A stretch of 64,000 nt of DNA. Source: an uncultured Planctomycetota bacterium. Lineage in GTDB: Bacteria; Planctomycetota; Phycisphaerae; UBA1845; UTPLA1. This document shows positions 1-7,730 of the stretch, piece after piece. Location of the stretch: assembly GCA_900696465.1 (NCBI GenBank), contig CAADGE010000036.1, positions 47,897 to 111,896 on the forward strand. Reading direction: 5' to 3'. The first letter of the stretch is position 1. Every line of letters starts with the position of its first letter. A program made the translations under genes and the position numbers. The notes under the pieces were generated by a model that was given only the letters and a program-made list of their open reading frames with translations, did no database searches and was not told where the DNA came from.

Positions 1-1
1 G

Positions 2-1207
2 GCGGCGCTGGCCGAGGCGGCCGGCGCGAAGATCGTGGGGCGGACGATCCAGAAGCGGCCCAAGGTCTGCCCCGGAACCTACATCGGCAGCGGCAAGGCC
101 AAGGAACTGGCGGGCTACGTCGAAGAGAAGGAGGCCGACGTCGTCATCTTCGACAACGACCTGACACCCTCGCAGATCCGCGTCATTGAGAAGCTCTGCA
201 AGCGCCGGGTCATCGACCGCACCGAACTCATCCTCGACATTTTCGCCAGTCGTGCACGGACTCACGCCGCGCGTCTGCAGGTAGAACTTGCCCAGCTCGA
301 ATACACTGCCCCGCGTCTCCGCGGCATGTGGACCCACCTCGAGCGCATCGCCGGCGCGGGTGGCGGCACGAAGGTCGGCGCCGTCGGTGGCATCGGCACG
401 CGCGGCCCCGGCGAGCGGCAGATCGAGATCGACCGCCGGCTCGTGCAGAAGCGCGTCAGCTTTCTGCGTGAACAGATTGCCCAGATCGACAAGCGCAAGC
501 TCCGCGAGGTCAGGTCGCGCAGCGATTTCTTCACCATCAGTCTCGTCGGTTACACCAACGCCGGTAAGAGCACGCTGATGAACGCCCTCACCGGGGCCGA
601 CACGCTCGTGGCCGACAAGCTCTTTGCCACGCTGGACACCAAAACACGCCGCTGGGACCTCGGCGGCGGCCAGACCGCATTGCTTTCCGACACGGTGGGT
701 TTCGTGCGTAACCTGCCGCATCGACTGGTGGCGTCTTTTCGCGCGACGCTGGAGGAGACGATCCACTCCGACCTGCTGCTGCACGTCATCGACGCATCGG
801 ATCACGATGCGGCGGGGCAGATTCAGGCCGTCGAGACCGTGCTGGCCGAGCTTGGCTGCGAAGACATCCCTCGGTTGAACGTGCTCAACAAAATCGACGC
901 CGCCGGTGACGAGGCATCGCTGCCGCTGCTGCGCGTGCAACTGGAAGTCGCCGTGGAGATATCCGCGATGACCGGCCAGGGGCTGGACATCCTGCGGGAT
1001 CGCGTGATCGAGCTGATGCGCGGCCGGTATGTGCGGATCACCGTCGAGACCCATACTGCCAACGGCCGCCTGCTCGCCTACGTCAGCAAGCATGGGCACA
1101 TCCTCGGGCAGGAATACGAAGACGACATGATGCGGCTCGATCTGCGTCTGCCGACGGCGGAAGTTCCGCGCGTGGTCAACCTCGGTGGTACGGTCGTCGA
1201 ACGATAG
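2..1207 (+). CDS. hflX: GTPase HflX, 5'-truncated by the window edge
   Basis: This is a ribosome-associated GTPase of the HflX family, which splits stalled or stressed ribosomes. The frame is open to the first bases of the window, and the residues before the first GTG (AALAEAAGAKIV) match the usual HflX N-terminal domain, so the true start lies upstream. In the visible part the HflX N-domain (TYIGSGKAKEL, a glycine-rich RIAGAGGGTKVG linker and RGPGERQIE) is followed by the G domain. G1 is GYTNAGKST near visible residue 185, G3 is DTVGF and G4 is NKID. A short C-terminal domain ends with VNLGGTVVER. All GTPase motifs are intact, and the family identity is clear. Confidence 0.95.
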   Translation, partial: AALAEAAGAKIVGRTIQKRPKVCPGTYIGSGKAKELAGYVEEKEADVVIFDNDLTPSQIRVIEKLCKRRVIDRTELILDIFASRARTHAARLQVELAQLEYTAPRLRGMWTHLERIAGAGGGTKVGAVGGIGTRGPGERQIEIDRRLVQKRVSFLREQIAQIDKRKLREVRSRSDFFTISLVGYTNAGKSTLMNALTGADTLVADKLFATLDTKTRRWDLGGGQTALLSDTVGFVRNLPHRLVASFRATLEETIHSDLLLHVIDASDHDAAGQIQAVETVLAELGCEDIPRLNVLNKIDAAGDEASLPLLRVQLEVAVEISAMTGQGLDILRDRVIELMRGRYVRITVETHTANGRLLAYVSKHGHILGQEYEDDMMRLDLRLPTAEVPRVVNLGGTVVER

Positions 1208-1680
1208 CGCTATGTGGTGGCGCTGCAGATCGGTCATCGCTTACCCATCAGTGCGGACTTGAAAAAAAGCGATCGTATTTGGTTGAATTTCCTGAATTCT
1301 ACTCAGCATCCGCGCGGAGGGCGCATTGATGCGTGCCTTCGTCCAGCACGGAGCATCGCTCGATACCTGCTATTCGTGCTCCGTGTGCGCGCCCGTCCCC
1401 ATTCGCAGTTCGCAGCGGGCCGATAAGGTCTCATCTCTTGGTGCTCGAATCGAGCCGATCACGTCTGCATATCCGCGCCTTCGCAGAACTTCCACTCCGC
1501 TTTGTTGAGCTTCAAGTCGCATTCCGAGCGAACCGAGAACAGATCGCCGGAGCGTCCTTGCGTCCGAAGCATTTTCGGGCCTTTCGTCCGGTAGGCAGCC
1601 GCGGTCCACGAGCCGATCGCGCTGGCGCCCGAGCGCCTCCGGAAGCCGCCGACCGCCCGATCGCCGATGGGGTAGGATTC
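1208..1680. other. intergenic stretch without a supported gene
   Basis: The frame of the downstream PilZ gene stays open back to 1333, but the extra residues are rich in Arg, Ser and Pro and look non-coding. The small plus-strand frame at 1214-1426 has no recognisable domain. An A7 run at 1262-1268 precedes an AT-rich patch, but I see no well-spaced promoter. Nothing else was found. Confidence 0.4.
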
Positions 1681-2388
1681 ATGAAGCCCATTCACAAGCT
1701 GGATGCCGAGGAATCGGATCGCGCGCTCGAAACGGCCATACGAACACAGGCCCAGGCGGTTCTCGAACTGCCCTCGTATCCTTCGACGACGGTCAACGGA
1801 TTTCTGATATCGGGCGATCAGAAAGCCATTCTGATGGAGATCACCGGTCGGCCCGGCGTGAATCCGGCGGACCTCGTCAACGCCACCTGTCACGTGAACG
1901 TTTACAGCGATCAGCGCTATCAGTTCGCATCCGAGATCACTGCCGCTCCGCGATGGGGTGAGACACGTTCGCTGGCCCTGGCCCGTCCGCGGTCGGTGCA
2001 TGTGCTCGAGCGCCGGCGGTTTGTGCGGGCCAAGCTTGCGCCTTCGTCGAAGGTGACGATTGAATGGAGCCGGGGAAGCACCAGCCATCGGCTCGCCGCA
2101 AATCTACTGAATATCAGCGTCGAAGGTCTGGCTTGCCGAATGGATGACGCGGCCGCGGCGGCGCTGGCGACGGGCGATTCGGTACGTGTCTCCTTTGAGT
2201 TGCCGGGCCACGCGCGACCGTTCCTGTTGCATGCGTCGGTCTGCAACAAGACTCCTGCCAGTGCGGCGCACACCATCGTCGGCATCCAGTTTCAGTCAAC
2301 GCCGCAGCAGGAAGCACCGCTCCAGGCGCTACGGGCGGTCCTTTCGCGACAGATACCCGCCGAGGAAGCGACAGAACTGCTCGTATGA
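1681..2388 (+). CDS. PilZ domain protein, YcgR-like c-di-GMP receptor
   Basis: This is a predicted cytoplasmic c-di-GMP-binding protein of about 235 residues. An N-terminal YcgR/PilZN-like beta domain (GFLISGDQKAILMEITG) is followed by a PilZ domain. Both ligand motifs are present: the RxxxR element in ERRRFVRAKL near residue 117 and NISVEGL (N/DxSxxG) near residue 145. The open frame reaches back to 1333, but the ATG at 1681 begins the conserved-looking part, so it is chosen here; the ribosome site is weak. The stop codon overlaps the start of a second PilZ gene by 4 bp, so the two are probably cotranslated. A role in motility or surface attachment fits the type IV pilus motors at 26-31 kb, but that link is inference. 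Confidence 0.8.
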   Translation: MKPIHKLDAEESDRALETAIRTQAQAVLELPSYPSTTVNGFLISGDQKAILMEITGRPGVNPADLVNATCHVNVYSDQRYQFASEITAAPRWGETRSLALARPRSVHVLERRRFVRAKLAPSSKVTIEWSRGSTSHRLAANLLNISVEGLACRMDDAAAAALATGDSVRVSFELPGHARPFLLHASVCNKTPASAAHTIVGIQFQSTPQQEAPLQALRAVLSRQIPAEEATELLV

Positions 2389-3155
2389 ATCACGCAAACA
2401 CCCTCAATGAGCAATCGGTGAGCACCATCCTTGCGTGGGCGGCCGAGCGACAGTCTCCGATCAGCGCTTCGCTGCTGACGGAAGGCCGCTGGTGCATTCT
2501 GCGTTCACATCTGATGCAGTATGATCCGGCCGGTCATGCGCTGAAGATTCTTTATCCCTTCGTGGCCGAGGAGGGCCGTCAGCCGGAGATCACCGTCGGG
2601 CAGGAACTGGGCATCTCTCTGCGGCGCGGTCATAAGAAGTGCGTCTTCGTTTGCCGCGTGCTCATGCGGCAGTCCGACCATTCCGACAGCGGGCAGCGCG
2701 TGGATTGCCTGATTCTGCGGGCGCCGCGACAGATGCGGGAGCTGCAGCGCCGCGTCTATCAGCGTGTCATCATCCCGGAGGATCGTTTCGTAGCGGTTCG
2801 GCTCTGGCAGGGAAGTCTTCCATCGCAGGGCGAGCCCTGCTGGCCGATCTGTTCGGGTCGGGCCGCGAACATCTCGCTGGGCGGTGTGCTGGTAGATATC
2901 CGCAGCGACCAGAATCCGCGTCTGGGCGTGGGTGAACTGGTCGGTGTGGAGATCACGCATATGCCGAGCAAGCCGCCCCTGGCGCTCGAAGCGCAATATC
3001 GGCACTGCCTGATGACCGGTCCGGAACGAATGGGACTGGGTCTTCAATTCCTAGGTCTCGAACACGACCGGCCGAATCGGACGAGCATCGCGGAGCTGGC
3101 GGAGTTTGTTCGCGGGTTGCGAGCGGCCGGCGCGCGAATCGATCGGGAAGATTGA
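2385..3155 (+). CDS. second PilZ domain protein
   Basis: This protein of 256 residues is the second of a translationally coupled pair; its ATG overlaps the preceding stop (ATGA). The first ~120 residues form a beta-rich PilZN-like region (LRSHLMQYDPAGHALKILYP, VGQELGISLRRG). A PilZ domain follows with QRRVYQRV (RxxxR) near residue 125 and NISLGGV near residue 160. Both c-di-GMP contact motifs therefore look intact. No transmembrane segment or signal peptide is visible, so it should be cytoplasmic. The output partner is unknown. The sequence differs clearly from its neighbour, so this is an old duplication or a functional pair. Confidence 0.78.
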   Translation: MNHANTLNEQSVSTILAWAAERQSPISASLLTEGRWCILRSHLMQYDPAGHALKILYPFVAEEGRQPEITVGQELGISLRRGHKKCVFVCRVLMRQSDHSDSGQRVDCLILRAPRQMRELQRRVYQRVIIPEDRFVAVRLWQGSLPSQGEPCWPICSGRAANISLGGVLVDIRSDQNPRLGVGELVGVEITHMPSKPPLALEAQYRHCLMTGPERMGLGLQFLGLEHDRPNRTSIAELAEFVRGLRAAGARIDRED

Positions 3156-3224
3156 CGTGCATCTCGCGCAGCTGCGCAAGGATTGCAAGAAGCGGGGCAG
3201 GAATTGCCGGCGCGCTCGGCGCGC

Positions 3225-3263
3225 AAAAAAAGAGGATCGGAGCTCGCCGTTACTCCGATCCTC
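3225..3263 (-). terminator. intrinsic terminator read on the minus strand
   Basis: An 11-bp perfect stem (arms 3232-3242 and 3253-3263, core GAGGATCGGAG) with a 10-nt loop is followed on the minus strand by seven T residues (A7 at 3225-3231). No minus-strand gene ends here; the flanking genes are both on the plus strand. It therefore seems to end a non-coding minus-strand transcript. Confidence 0.75.
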
Positions 3264-3310
3264 CAAGCCAGGCTGCTACCGCCTAACAGCGGAAGACCCA
3301 CAGCCTCACG
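3225..3310 (-). ncRNA. candidate small RNA ending at the T-tract terminator
   Basis: On the minus strand, just upstream of the terminator, a second structured element lies at about 3267-3306. An outer GGCTG/CAGCC stem encloses a CCGC/GCGG stem-loop. Two hairpins followed by T7, in a gap between same-strand plus genes, look like the 3' end of a small RNA. I do not recognise the family; the SRP GGAA tetraloop and the c-di-GMP riboswitch core are absent. The 5' end and promoter were not found, so the start is a minimum estimate. Confidence 0.35.
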
Positions 3311-3376
3311 ATCCATATCGGCACAGGTCCGCATGCGCTTGAGCGGTCCAGAAATGTTTTCGACTGCAGCTTCACA

Positions 3377-4090
3377 TTGAGAAAAACGGTTGCACGCTTA
3401 TCGGAGCTTGCCTGTCATTTCGCTTTGAGACATACTGCGCGAATCATGTTTCATGCGCATGGCAATACACTTTGTTACTCGCATATCGCTGCACTCCAAG
3501 CTCGCGGCTTGCTGCAGACCAAACGCCTTCGTCGCATCGGAGGATCGCTCGTGTGCCTGCTGCCGCTGATCTTGTCCGGCTGCGAAGATGAAATCCCTCC
3601 GCCTCCGGAAGATGATAAGGCGACCGCGGCGCCGATCGTGGAGATCGATCTGGAGCACTCCTCGCGCTTCCGGGCCGATCGAGAACTGGTCTTGTCAAAC
3701 TGCGTGCTGGTCTGGCAGCCCGATTCGCTTGATCCCTGGGCGAGCGCCTTATCACTCACGACGAGCCGCGCGGCTCCCGACGGTTCGCGAATGATCTTCG
3801 GCACGTTTGTCAAAGCTGCGGAACTGGACGCCTTGACGAAGACCGAAGTTGATTTTGCAGGAAGCTCACTCCTCGATCTGCACGGCAACGGAATCTTCAC
3901 GCCGCTGACGGTCTACCAACCCCGGATGGCTAAACTCAAGATTGAAAAGATCGAGGCGGGCACGGTCGAAGGCGTACTCCGTGGCGATTTCTATCGCTTT
4001 CGAATGTCGCGGCCCACGGCTCGCCCCGAGACCATTGAAGCGGAGTTACGATTCAAGGCCCGGCTGATGGATCGTACCACCGACGGCTGA
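3377..4090 (+). CDS. predicted lipoprotein, unknown function
   Basis: This exported lipoprotein has a type II signal peptide: basic KRLRR, a hydrophobic IGGSLVCLLPLIL core, then LSGC, with the Cys as lipidation site. The listed TTG start gives an unusually long leader. A TTG at 3509 (LLQTKRLRR...) would give a normal ~25-residue signal peptide and is at least as likely. After the Cys comes an acidic, proline-rich stretch (EDEIPPPPEDD), then about 150 residues with no domain I recognise. It stands alone between the putative small RNA and the radical SAM cluster. Confidence 0.6.
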   Translation: MRKTVARLSELACHFALRHTARIMFHAHGNTLCYSHIAALQARGLLQTKRLRRIGGSLVCLLPLILSGCEDEIPPPPEDDKATAAPIVEIDLEHSSRFRADRELVLSNCVLVWQPDSLDPWASALSLTTSRAAPDGSRMIFGTFVKAAELDALTKTEVDFAGSSLLDLHGNGIFTPLTVYQPRMAKLKIEKIEAGTVEGVLRGDFYRFRMSRPTARPETIEAELRFKARLMDRTTDG

Positions 4091-4226
4091 TGCCATTGCT
4101 CGCCGCGCAGAATAGAAGCATGCTGTCCGCTCTGCTACAATGCCGTCGTTCGACGGATTGATACCGCGCCGGGCGGAGTGCAAACCCGCGAGTCGTCACC
4201 AGCAGTTCATTTTTCCAAGCGTGGCC

Positions 4227-5564
4227 ATGGTCCAGCTTCCGCAAGTGACGTCCGATTCGTTGCCGACGGAACCAACCGAGGTGGGGAGCTACTTCGTCGC
4301 CAACTACCCGCCTTTTTCATCATGGAAGGCCGAGCATGTAGCGACGGCACTGGCGGCGCTGGACGGCCCGTCGCGAACTGATGTCCCGCTGGGGCTTTAT
4401 CTGCACATTCCCTTCTGCCGCAAACGATGCAAGTTCTGTTATTTCCGTGTCTATACTGACAAAAACGCCAACGAGGTCGACGCCTATACCGACGCCCTGG
4501 CTCGTGAGGTTTCGCTTTACGCCGGGCGCAATGGTCTTTCGGGTCGTCAGTTCGAGTTCGTCTATTTCGGCGGCGGCACACCGTCGTTTCTTTCCAACGA
4601 ACAGCTCAAGCGGCTCATCGGCAGGATACGCGAACATTGGAACTGGGATGCGGCTCGAGAGGTGACATTTGAGTGTGAGCCGGGCACGCTGAAGGAGAGC
4701 AAGCTGCAGGTCATCCGCGAGATAGGTGTCACGCGATTGTCACTCGGTGTCGAACATTTTGATGATGAGATACTGGAACTCAACGGGCGGGCACACAAGT
4801 CGCCTGAGATCTTTCAGGCCTTCGAGTGGGCCCGAGCCGCGGGCTTCCCGCAGATCAACATCGACCTGATCGCCGGCATGGTCGGTGAGACCGAAGCCAA
4901 ATGGCGGGACACGGTCGAGAAAGCGATCGGACTGGATGCCGACAGCGTGACGATCTATCAGCTGGAACTGCCGCATAACGCCGTCTTTTCTCGGGAGTAT
5001 CAAAGCGCCGGGAAACCGCCGCCGGTGGCGGACTGGGAAACGAAACGCAGTTGGGTGGATGAGGCCTTCTCCCGATTTGAAGCTGCCGGCTACGAGATTT
5101 CCAGCGGCTACACACTCGTGCGAAAGGACCGGCACGCCGGTTTCGTCTATCGCGATTCGCTCTGGCACGGCGCAGATATGATTGGCACCGGTGTTGCCTC
5201 GTTTTCTCACTTCGGCGGCGTGCATTTTCAGAATGTCGATCAGTGGGGCGATTACATCGACCGAATCGGTCGCGGCGAGCTTCCGCTGGCGCGGGCCCTG
5301 CCGGTGCCGGAGTCTTCCCGGATGATCCGGGAACTGATCCTGCAGTTGAAGACCGGCCGCATTCAGCCAGAGTACTTTCAGAACAAGTTCGGCATTGCCG
5401 TGGTTGACGCCTTCGCATCGCAGTGGAAGTCGCTGCATGAAGCGGGCCTGCTGGAATCGGCGAGCCGGCATGAAGTTCGCTTGAGCCGCGCCGGCCTGTT
5501 GCGTGTGGATACGTTGCTGCCGAATTTCTTCGAAAAGCCCTACCGGGACATCCGTTACACGTGA
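4227..5564 (+). CDS. HemW/coproporphyrinogen-oxidase-like radical SAM protein
   Basis: This is a radical SAM enzyme of the coproporphyrinogen III oxidase-like (HemN/HemW) family, about 445 residues. The cluster motif is HIPFCRKRCKFC (CX3CX2C) near residue 65, followed by the SAM-binding YFGGGTPSFL, FECEPGTL and RLSLGVEHF. The C-terminal HemN-like domain (SSRMIRELILQLKTGR) is present. The frame is open to 4140, but ATG 4227 (MVQLPQ) begins the conserved part. The stop overlaps the next start by 4 bp. True HemN enzymes belong to haem synthesis, and HemW acts as a haem chaperone; radical SAM proteins of this subfamily in other clusters do different chemistry. Given its neighbours, a role in tailoring or C-C bond chemistry on an aromatic product is possible but unproven. 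Confidence 0.8.
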   Translation: MVQLPQVTSDSLPTEPTEVGSYFVANYPPFSSWKAEHVATALAALDGPSRTDVPLGLYLHIPFCRKRCKFCYFRVYTDKNANEVDAYTDALAREVSLYAGRNGLSGRQFEFVYFGGGTPSFLSNEQLKRLIGRIREHWNWDAAREVTFECEPGTLKESKLQVIREIGVTRLSLGVEHFDDEILELNGRAHKSPEIFQAFEWARAAGFPQINIDLIAGMVGETEAKWRDTVEKAIGLDADSVTIYQLELPHNAVFSREYQSAGKPPPVADWETKRSWVDEAFSRFEAAGYEISSGYTLVRKDRHAGFVYRDSLWHGADMIGTGVASFSHFGGVHFQNVDQWGDYIDRIGRGELPLARALPVPESSRMIRELILQLKTGRIQPEYFQNKFGIAVVDAFASQWKSLHEAGLLESASRHEVRLSRAGLLRVDTLLPNFFEKPYRDIRYT

Positions 5565-6154
5565 TTGAAGTGCCGCGCGAACTTCATGCTTCCGACGATC
5601 CGGTCACTGCACTGCGTGATTTTTCCGCGCCGTTCTTCGGGCAGAATGGCCTGCTGATTCATGCCCGGCCGCTGTCACCTGACGAGTTACCGGTAACCAT
5701 TCGGCAGCTTCTGTTCCACAACGATCACATGACCGAAAAGCTCCGCTGTCACTACGGGCACCCGATCCTGCTGAACGTGCACGGCGATCAGCTTGAAGGG
5801 GACACCTATCAGCGGCACATAACCCTCACGCTGGCCGGCAGCGGTCGCGTCGTCGAGGTCGGTCTCGTTCGGATCGATCTTCGCTATACTACCGCGGACG
5901 TCCGGGCGGCGATTCTCGAGCGCAAGACGCCGCTGGGAGACGTACTCATCGGTGCGGATGTGCTCCGGCGGATCGAGCCGCGCTGGTACTTTCGCTTCGG
6001 GGCGGGTTGTCCGCTCCTGGCGGATTTTCGCGATTCCCGAGTGCGCGTCGCCTACGGCCGATTGGGAATGATCTACTGCAACGAGGCGCCTGCGATCGAA
6101 TTGCTGGAGGTCGTCGCGGAGCGAAACGACGGATCAACGGAAGTGCTTGCGTAA
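5561..6154 (+). CDS. chorismate-lyase-like (DUF98 family) protein
   Basis: The protein of 197 residues starts with GTG overlapping the previous stop. It resembles the chorismate pyruvate-lyase fold seen in UbiC and the DUF98 family. A LLFHNDHMTEKL segment is followed by GHPILLNV, GDTYQRHITL and VVEVGLVRIDL. Then comes a PLGDVLI box with a trailing Arg (RRIEPRWYFRF), comparable to the PLG...R region of UbiC. Such enzymes release 4-hydroxybenzoate and pyruvate from chorismate. The similarity is pattern-based and the catalytic set cannot be confirmed by eye. The neighbouring hotdog thioesterase of the 4-hydroxybenzoyl-CoA type and the halogenase-like flavoprotein support aromatic acid metabolism. 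Confidence 0.55.
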   Translation: MIEVPRELHASDDPVTALRDFSAPFFGQNGLLIHARPLSPDELPVTIRQLLFHNDHMTEKLRCHYGHPILLNVHGDQLEGDTYQRHITLTLAGSGRVVEVGLVRIDLRYTTADVRAAILERKTPLGDVLIGADVLRRIEPRWYFRFGAGCPLLADFRDSRVRVAYGRLGMIYCNEAPAIELLEVVAERNDGSTEVLA

Positions 6155-6201
6155 GCGGCGCTCCTGCTTCTGGATATTGCAAGCGAAGCGAGTAACGCAA
6201 C

Positions 6202-7458
6202 GTGAATCAGCCATATGATTGCATTGTCATCGGGGGCGGGCCATCGGGGTCGACCACAGCCACTCTCCTGGCGGATTACGGCCGCCGTGTCCTGCTGCTG
6301 GAGCGATCGAAGTTTCCCCGTCATCACATCGGCGAGTCGCTCATGCCGAACACCTACTACACCTTCAAGCGGCTGGGTCTGCTCGAAAAGATGAAGCACT
6401 CCGATTTCGTCGTGAAGGAAAGCGTGCAGTTCGTCTCGCCGACCGGCAAGGAATCGGCACCGTTCTTCTTTCCCGATCGTGATCCTGGTGAATGGTCGTA
6501 CACATGGCAGGTCGAGCGCGACCGCTTCGATCAGATGTTGCTGGATAATGCCCGAGCGCATGGCGCCGAAGTGATCGAGCAGGCCAACGTCCGCGAGGCG
6601 ATCTTCGAAGGCGAGCAGGCGGTGGGTGTTCGGGCGACGATCAACGGCGAATCGCGGGCGTATCATGCACGGATAATCGTTGATGCAACTGGTCAGGCGG
6701 GCTTGCTATCCCGCCAGCTCAAGATGCGCTACGGCGACGAGAAGCTCAAAAATGCAGCCATCTATGCGTACTACAAAGGTGCCCAGCGCGACAGCGGTCG
6801 AAATGCCGGGGCGACGCTGGTGGTCAGCACGCCCGAGCCGGGCGGATGGTTCTGGTTCATTCCGCTTGCCAACGACGTGACCAGCGTCGGCGTGGTCGCT
6901 CCGCCGAATTACCTGTATAACGGGCGCGGTGACGACCCTGAAGTGATCCTCGACGAGGAGATCGCCCGCTGCCCGGGCGCGTCCAAGCGGTTGAGCGAGG
7001 CGGCGCGTGTGAGCAAGGTGTACACGACGGCGGATTACTCCTATCGATCGAAGCGTTTTGCCGGTCACGGGTGGATGCTGGTGGGCGATGCCTTCGGTTT
7101 TCTTGATCCGATTTATTCCTCCGGCGTTATGCTGGCCTTCAAGAGCGGAGAATTCGCTGCGGATACCATCCACGAGGCGCTTACGGATGGCGATGTATCC
7201 GCGGAGCGCCTGGGGCGCGACGGCGCTCGTCTGGCCGACGGCATGCAGCGCATCCGCCAGCTCGTGTACGCGTTCTACGACCCGAATTTCTCGATGAAGG
7301 GCTTCGTGACCGAGCATCCCGAATACCGCGACCACATCACGCGAATCCTCATCGGCGATGTCTTCAATGACGACGTCGCCGAGGTCTTCGAGGTCATGCG
7401 CCACAGGATCAACCTGCCGGATGCCATCCGCCTGGAGGAGGCAGTGCCGGCCCCATGA
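6202..7458 (+). CDS. FAD-dependent oxidoreductase, flavin halogenase-like
   Basis: This flavoprotein of 418 residues belongs to the tryptophan-halogenase/geranylgeranyl-reductase superfamily. The Rossmann dinucleotide motif GGGPSGSTTA sits at residues ~11-20, GESLMP near 48, and a GD motif (LVGDAFGFLDPI) near 295. The segment GGWFWFIPL near residue 215 fits the WxWxIP signature of flavin-dependent halogenases. A lysine in DFVVKESVQF sits roughly where the halogenase catalytic Lys is expected, but this alignment is by eye. It could be a halogenase, a hydroxylase or a reductase. It starts with GTG and its stop overlaps the DUF3311 gene. No flavin reductase gene is visible nearby. Confidence 0.8.
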   Translation: MNQPYDCIVIGGGPSGSTTATLLADYGRRVLLLERSKFPRHHIGESLMPNTYYTFKRLGLLEKMKHSDFVVKESVQFVSPTGKESAPFFFPDRDPGEWSYTWQVERDRFDQMLLDNARAHGAEVIEQANVREAIFEGEQAVGVRATINGESRAYHARIIVDATGQAGLLSRQLKMRYGDEKLKNAAIYAYYKGAQRDSGRNAGATLVVSTPEPGGWFWFIPLANDVTSVGVVAPPNYLYNGRGDDPEVILDEEIARCPGASKRLSEAARVSKVYTTADYSYRSKRFAGHGWMLVGDAFGFLDPIYSSGVMLAFKSGEFAADTIHEALTDGDVSAERLGRDGARLADGMQRIRQLVYAFYDPNFSMKGFVTEHPEYRDHITRILIGDVFNDDVAEVFEVMRHRINLPDAIRLEEAVPAP

Positions 7459-7730
7459 AGCTGCTCGTGTATCTGCTCATCCCGCTGCTGATCGTCCTCC
7501 ATCAGGATTTCTGGTGGTGGCACACGCACGAGCCGTTGATCTTCGGGTTCATACCCATCGGCCTGTTTCATCACGTGTGCATCTCGCTGGCTGCGGCACT
7601 GGTCGGCTATCTTGCCGTGAAGTTCTGCTGGCCGCCGGAGGTCGAGGAACTTGATTCGGCTCCGGGCAAGTTGACGTCGTCTCGCGGGAGTAGGGGACGA
7701 AGTCAGGGTTCCACCTCGGAGCATCCATGA
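7455..7730 (+). CDS. DUF3311-like small membrane protein
   Basis: The 91-residue protein has two hydrophobic helices (LLVYLLIPLLIVLHQDF and FHHVCISLAAALVGYLAV) separated by a Trp/His-rich loop WWWHTHEP. This layout fits DUF3311 proteins, which are usually encoded just before a sodium:solute symporter and are thought to be its small partner. The genes overlap by 4 bp on both sides. The tail after residue ~65 is polar and low-complexity. Confidence 0.7.
   Translation: MKLLVYLLIPLLIVLHQDFWWWHTHEPLIFGFIPIGLFHHVCISLAAALVGYLAVKFCWPPEVEELDSAPGKLTSSRGSRGRSQGSTSEHP

Noticed and set aside
3225..3310. Reading the minus-strand element as SRP (4.5S) RNA
   Set aside because: Although GTAGCAGCC resembles the SRP GGAAGCAGCC side, the GGAA tetraloop and the opposite strand of helix 8 are absent.
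3264..3345. Reading the same area as a c-di-GMP riboswitch for the PilZ genes
   Set aside because: The structure is on the minus strand while the PilZ genes are on the plus strand, and the conserved riboswitch core is missing.
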